NCBI RefSeq assembly: GCF_029868745.1
Contig: NZ_JARWOP010000314.1
Location: 1-64,000, forward strand
Source: Nocardia wallacei
Lineage (GTDB): Bacteria > Actinomycetota > Actinomycetes > Mycobacteriales > Mycobacteriaceae
DNA length: 64,000 nucleotides
Direction of reading: 5' to 3'
Of this stretch, positions 60,062-64,000 are shown in pieces (the stretch's first letter is position 1; every line of letters starts with the position of its first letter). Below the pieces are notes generated by a model that worked only from the letters and a program-made list of their open reading frames with translations, did no database searches and had not been told where the DNA came from. The position numbers and the translations under genes were made by a program.

Positions 60062-62116
60062 GTGGCAGATCCAGCGACCTACCGGCCGGCGCCGGGCACC
60101 ATTCCGCTCGAACCCGGCGTCTACAAGTTCCGGGACGGGTTCGGGCAGGTCATCTACGTCGGCAAGGCCAAGAGTCTGCGCAGCCGGCTGAACTCCTACT
60201 TCGCCGATATCGCCGCGCTGCACCCGCGCACCCGCCAGATGGTGACCACCGCCGCCAGCGTGGAATGGACGGTCGTCACCACCGAGGTGGAAGCCCTTCA
60301 GCTGGAATACAACTGGATCAAGGAGTTCGACCCGCGGTTCAACGTCCGCTACCGCGACGACAAGACCTACCCGATGCTCGCGGTGAGCATGTACGAGGAG
60401 TATCCGCGAGTGTTCGTCTACCGCGGCGCGCGGAAGAAGGGCGTCCGGTACTTCGGCCCGTACGCCCACGCGTGGGCCATCCGCGAGACGGTCGACCTGC
60501 TGCTGCGCGTGTTCCCGGTGCGCACCTGCTCCGCCGGGGTGTTCAAACGGCATCGGCAGATCGGCCGTCCGTGCCTGCTCGGTTATATCGACAAGTGTTC
60601 CGCGCCGTGCATCTCCCGGGTCAGCGCCGACGAGCACCGCCGCATCGCCGAGGACTTCTGCGACTTCCTCTCCGGCAAGACCGACCGGATGGTGCGCGAC
60701 CTCAAACGCCAGATGCAGGCCGCCGCCGAGGATCTGGACTTCGAGACCGCCGCCCGCCTGCGCGATGACGTGCAGGCGCTGGAGCGCGCGCTGGAGAAGC
60801 AGGCGGTGGTGCTCGGCACCGGCACCGACGCCGACGTGGTCGCCTTCGCCACCGACGAACTCGAGGCCGCGGTCCAGATCTTCCACGTCCGCGACGGCCG
60901 GGTGCGCGGCCAGCGCGGCTGGGTGGTCGACAAATCCGGTGACGCCGTCGACGCCGTCGACCCGGGCGGCGAGCTGCCCGCGCTGGTCGAGCAGTTCCTC
61001 ACCCAGTTCTACGGTGAACAGGCGGCCTTCGCCGAGCACACCGACACCGAGACGCCCGCCGCGGTGGTGCCGCGCGAGGTGCTGGTGCCCACCCTGCCCG
61101 GCGACACCGAGCAGATTCAGGGCTGGCTGGCGGAACTGCGCGGCTCCGGAGTGCAGCTGCGAGTGCCGCAGCGCGGCGACAAAAAGGCGCTGATGGAGAC
61201 CGTGCAGCGCAATGCCGCCGAGGCCCTGGCCCAGCACAAACTCAAGCGTGCCGGTGATCTGACCGCGAGATCGGCTGCGCTGCAAGGCATTCAGGACGCA
61301 CTGGATCTCGACAGCGCCCCGCTGCGCATCGAGTGCGTGGACATCAGCCACGTGCAGGGCACCGATGTGGTGGCCTCGCTGGTGGTGTTCGAGGACGGAC
61401 TCCCGCGCAAGTCCGAGTACCGCCACTACGCGATCAAGGAGGCGGCGGGGGAGGGCCGCTCCGACGACGTGGGCAGCATCGCCGAGGTGACCCGGCGGCG
61501 GTTCTACCGGCTGCGCCGCGACCTGGAGGCCATGGAGGCCGCCGACCTCCGCTCCGGTCCGGTACCCGCCCCGGAGGTGGCCCCGCTCCTGGATACCGGC
61601 GACGACGCGGAACCGAACATCCCGCCGGGCATCGACCCGAAGACGGGCAAGCCCCGCAAATTCTCCTACCCGCCGAATCTCTACGTCGTCGACGGCGGCT
61701 TGCCGCAGGTGAACGCGGCCGCCGAGGTGCTCGACGAACTCGGCATCACCGACGTCGCGGTGATCGGCCTGGCCAAACGCCTCGAGGAGGTGTGGGTGCC
61801 GGGCGAGCCCGACCCGGTGATCATGCCCCGCACCAGCGAGTCGCTGTATCTGCTGCAGCGGGTCCGCGACGAGGCGCACCGCTTCGCCATCACCTTCCAC
61901 CGCAGCAAGCGCTCGCGCCGGATGACGGCGTCGGCGCTGGATTCGGTGCGCGGCCTCGGCGCGTCCCGGCGCACCGCGCTGGTCATGCACTTCGGGTCCG
62001 TGGCCCGATTGAAGGAGGCTACGGTGGAGGAGATCACGGAGGTCCCGGGTATCGGGGTGGCGACGGCGAAGGCCGTGCTGGCGGCCCTGAACGCGAGCGA
62101 GGCGAACGGCGGATGA
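60062..62116 (+). CDS. uvrC: Excinuclease ABC subunit C
   Basis: 684 residues from GTG; no Shine-Dalgarno, so a near-leaderless mRNA with TAGGCT -10 is plausible. GIY-YIG nuclease domain (PGVYKFRDGFGQVIYVGKAK), UVR motif (LDFETAARLRDDVQALE), RNase H-like nuclease (IECVDISHVQGTDVVASLVV) and C-terminal HhH (VPGIGVATAKAVLAAL). Makes both incisions in nucleotide-excision repair with UvrAB. First of the conserved uvrC-rapZ-yvcK set. Confidence 0.98.
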   Translation: MADPATYRPAPGTIPLEPGVYKFRDGFGQVIYVGKAKSLRSRLNSYFADIAALHPRTRQMVTTAASVEWTVVTTEVEALQLEYNWIKEFDPRFNVRYRDDKTYPMLAVSMYEEYPRVFVYRGARKKGVRYFGPYAHAWAIRETVDLLLRVFPVRTCSAGVFKRHRQIGRPCLLGYIDKCSAPCISRVSADEHRRIAEDFCDFLSGKTDRMVRDLKRQMQAAAEDLDFETAARLRDDVQALERALEKQAVVLGTGTDADVVAFATDELEAAVQIFHVRDGRVRGQRGWVVDKSGDAVDAVDPGGELPALVEQFLTQFYGEQAAFAEHTDTETPAAVVPREVLVPTLPGDTEQIQGWLAELRGSGVQLRVPQRGDKKALMETVQRNAAEALAQHKLKRAGDLTARSAALQGIQDALDLDSAPLRIECVDISHVQGTDVVASLVVFEDGLPRKSEYRHYAIKEAAGEGRSDDVGSIAEVTRRRFYRLRRDLEAMEAADLRSGPVPAPEVAPLLDTGDDAEPNIPPGIDPKTGKPRKFSYPPNLYVVDGGLPQVNAAAEVLDELGITDVAVIGLAKRLEEVWVPGEPDPVIMPRTSESLYLLQRVRDEAHRFAITFHRSKRSRRMTASALDSVRGLGASRRTALVMHFGSVARLKEATVEEITEVPGIGVATAKAVLAALNASEANGG

Positions 62117-62242
62117 CGGCGCCCGGCGGTGTTACCGGTTGATGGAAACGGTCACGGCTCGGTTTCCTGCCGCGTGTCGGACGACGCGCCCGGGCGCAGG
62201 ACAGGAAGATCGCATGACAGGCAGACACGGATCCGGTAGGAC

Positions 62243-63220
62243 ATGACCAGCGTCGAATCGAACAGCAGCGCGGCGACCCCGTCGTCCGTGCCCGCGCGCC
62301 CGCAGCCCGGCGATACCGAGGCGCGGCCCGGCCACGGCGCGCGTGTCGAGGTCGTCATCGTCACCGGGCTGTCCGGCGCGGGCCGGGGCACGGCGGCGCG
62401 GGTGCTCGAGGATCTGGGCTGGTACGTCGCCGACAACCTGCCGCCGGAGCTGATCGGGCGGATGGTCGAGCTCGGCGCCTCCGCCGATCCGCCGATCCGC
62501 AAGCTGGCCCTGGTGATGGATGTGCGCAGCCGCTTCTTCACCGGCGATCTGTCGGGCGTGACCGAACAGCTGCGCGGCGCGGGCGTGCGCACCCGGGTGC
62601 TTTTCCTGGAAGCGTCCGACGACGTGCTGATCCGCCGGTTCGGTTTCGCCCGCCGCCGCCATCCGCTACAGAGCGAGAGCGCCGACGGCACCCTCACCGC
62701 GGGCATCGCCGCCGAGCGCAATCGGCTGTCGAAGGTGAAGACCGCCGCCGACCTGGTTATCGACACCACGGCGCTATCCGTGCACCAGTTACACCGGCAC
62801 CTCGAGGAGGCCTACGGGGGCGGCGCGCCCGCCGCCCTGCAGATCACAATCCAGTCGTTCGGTTTCAAGTACGGAGTACCGCTGGACGCCGACATGGTGT
62901 TTGATTTGCGTTTCCTACCCAATCCGCATTGGGTACCGGAGTTACGCGAACACACTGGACAGGACTCGGTGGTCAGCGAGTACGTGTTGTCCCGCCCGGG
63001 TGCGGAGGACTACCTGCGGACCTGTTGCCACCTGATCGATCTGACGACCAACGGGTACCGCCAAGAGGGGAAGCGTTACATGACCGTGGCAGTGGGCTGC
63101 ACCGGCGGCAAGCACCGCAGCGTGGCGATAGCGGAGGCACTGGGCGAGCTACTCCGGAGCAGAGAACCCGACCGCAACGACGTCGTCCGGGTGGTCCATC
63201 GGGATCTGGGGCGCGAATGA
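62243..63220 (+). CDS. rapZ: RapZ/YvcJ-family nucleotide-binding protein
   Basis: 325 residues. The P-loop reads GLSGAGRGTA (residues 42-51): Arg replaces the usual Walker A Lys, as I recall for Rv1421 and other actinobacterial members. The C-terminal RapZ domain contains YGVPLDADMVFDLRFLPNPHW and VGCTGGKHRSVAIAE. E. coli RapZ controls glucosamine-6-phosphate synthesis via small RNAs; that role is not established here. Overlaps yvcK by ATGA. Confidence 0.95.
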   Translation: MTSVESNSSAATPSSVPARPQPGDTEARPGHGARVEVVIVTGLSGAGRGTAARVLEDLGWYVADNLPPELIGRMVELGASADPPIRKLALVMDVRSRFFTGDLSGVTEQLRGAGVRTRVLFLEASDDVLIRRFGFARRRHPLQSESADGTLTAGIAAERNRLSKVKTAADLVIDTTALSVHQLHRHLEEAYGGGAPAALQITIQSFGFKYGVPLDADMVFDLRFLPNPHWVPELREHTGQDSVVSEYVLSRPGAEDYLRTCCHLIDLTTNGYRQEGKRYMTVAVGCTGGKHRSVAIAEALGELLRSREPDRNDVVRVVHRDLGRE

Positions 63221-64000
63221 CCGATAGCGAAACCACCGCGGCCGACTCCGATACCGGTCCTGCGGCGGACAGCCGCGAGCCCGAACCCGCTCTCGTCGCG
63301 CTCGGCGGCGGGCACGGGCTCTACGCGACCCTGACCGCGGCCCGCCGCCTCACCCGCACCATCACCGCCGTGGTCACCGTGGCCGACGACGGCGGCTCCT
63401 CCGGCCGGCTGCGCGCCGAACTCGGCATGCTGCCGCCGGGCGATCTGCGCATGGCGCTCGCCGCGCTGGCCGAGGACACCGAGGGCGTGTGGGCCCGCGC
63501 GGTGCAGCACCGCTTCGGCGGTACCGGCGCGCTGGCGGGCCATTCGGTCGGCAATCTGATCGTGGCCGGCCTGACGGAGGTGCTGGGCGACCCCGTCGCG
63601 GCCCTCGACGAGGTGGGCCGGATCCTGCGTACCAGCGGCCGGGTGCTCCCGATGTCGCCGACCGCGCTGACCATCGAGGCCGACGTGTCGGGCCTGGAGG
63701 CCGATCCGCGCGTGAGCCGCTGCATCCGCGGCCAGGTCGCGGTGGCGACCACGCCGGGCAAGGTGCGCCGCGTCCGCCTGATCCCGTCCGACCCGCCCGC
63801 GAGCCCGGAGGCCACCTCCGCCATCGAGCACGCCGATGTGGTGGTGCTCGGTCCCGGATCCTGGTTCACCAGCGTCATTCCGCATGTGCTGGTGCCCGAA
63901 TTGCGTGCGGCGCTGGTACATACCAGGGCACGAAAAGTGCTGGTACTCAACCTCGCTGCCGAGCCCGGGGAGACGGCCGGATTCTCCGCCGAACGGCACC
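63217..64000 (+). CDS. yvcK: YvcK/CofD-family protein (gluconeogenesis/cell-wall factor), 5' part
   Basis: Starts ATG at 63217 in a 4-base ATGA overlap with rapZ and runs off the window end, so only ~261 codons are seen. The N-terminal ~25 residues are acidic and disordered, then VALGGGHGLYATLTAARRLT (GGGHG sugar-nucleotide-binding loop) and TVADDGGSSGRLRAELGMLPP, GDLRMALAALA follow. YvcK binds UDP-sugars in Bacillus and its mycobacterial homologue (Rv1422, CuvA) affects cell-wall precursor use. whiA is expected next. Confidence 0.95.
   Translation, partial: MTDSETTAADSDTGPAADSREPEPALVALGGGHGLYATLTAARRLTRTITAVVTVADDGGSSGRLRAELGMLPPGDLRMALAALAEDTEGVWARAVQHRFGGTGALAGHSVGNLIVAGLTEVLGDPVAALDEVGRILRTSGRVLPMSPTALTIEADVSGLEADPRVSRCIRGQVAVATTPGKVRRVRLIPSDPPASPEATSAIEHADVVVLGPGSWFTSVIPHVLVPELRAALVHTRARKVLVLNLAAEPGETAGFSAERH

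Overview
The window is very GC-rich, densely coding DNA from a mycolic-acid actinomycete, most probably a Nocardia. The main evidence is gene order. A CNNM/CorC membrane-protein pair, guaB1, an M56 peptidase with BlaI, a hotdog thioesterase, ureABC, ureFGD and ndh lie in the order of the Mycobacterium tuberculosis block Rv1841c-Rv1854c. The right edge carries uvrC-rapZ-yvcK, the order of Rv1420-Rv1422. Against the mycobacterial block, gnd1 is replaced by a DUF1992 gene, a siderophore-uptake locus sits between blaI and the thioesterase, and about 14 kb separates ureABC from ureFGD.

Layout. 1-193 is C-rich low-complexity sequence. 194-8.4 kb (minus strand) holds a DUF305 protein, an LVIVD-repeat secreted protein, a methyltransferase, a glycosylase-annotated protein, two CNNM/CorC proteins and guaB1. 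8.6-10.7 kb holds DUF1992, an M56 peptidase and BlaI. 10.75-14.5 kb is a FecCD-type ferric-siderophore ABC transporter divergent from a FhuF-like gene, with an IdeR-type iron box between them and a second box at the 3' end of the FhuF-like gene. A 67-G tract follows, probably an assembly fault or an unresolved junction. 14.8-17.8 kb is the thioesterase and ureABC.

17.8-32 kb is accessory: a methyltransferase, VOC proteins, a TetR/MFS/SDR locus, an MDR oxidoreductase, small single-span membrane proteins, GNAT, a lipoprotein, a TetR/saccharopine-reductase-like pair, two tandem RNHCP-domain proteins and a RibD-C/DHFR-like protein. The last has a truncated copy of its 3' end 5 kb away. ureF, ureG and ureD follow at 32.2-34.6 kb; a seven-unit degenerate minisatellite lies between ureF and ureG.

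34.6-43.3 kb holds a hypothetical protein, a DUF4097 protein, a Pro/Gln-rich membrane protein, a secreted glycine-zipper protein, type II NADH dehydrogenase, a TetR/P450 divergent pair and a beta-lactamase-fold serine hydrolase. 43.7-53.1 kb is recC-recB-recD, in which RecB has an unusual 230-residue disordered N-terminal extension. 53.5-56.0 kb is a coupled P450 pair: the first lacks the ExxR motif, as in the CYP157 partner of CYP157/CYP154 conservon pairs, but no conservon genes precede it. 56-59.3 kb is a TetR regulator with two palindromic operators facing an aldehyde dehydrogenase-SDR operon. The window ends with a DUF4232 protein, uvrC, rapZ and the 5' part of yvcK.

Functional themes are urea hydrolysis, iron uptake under IdeR-type control, divalent-metal handling, purine recycling, recombinational and excision repair, and several TetR-controlled catabolic or efflux units. 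No tRNA, rRNA, CRISPR array or intact insertion sequence was recognised.
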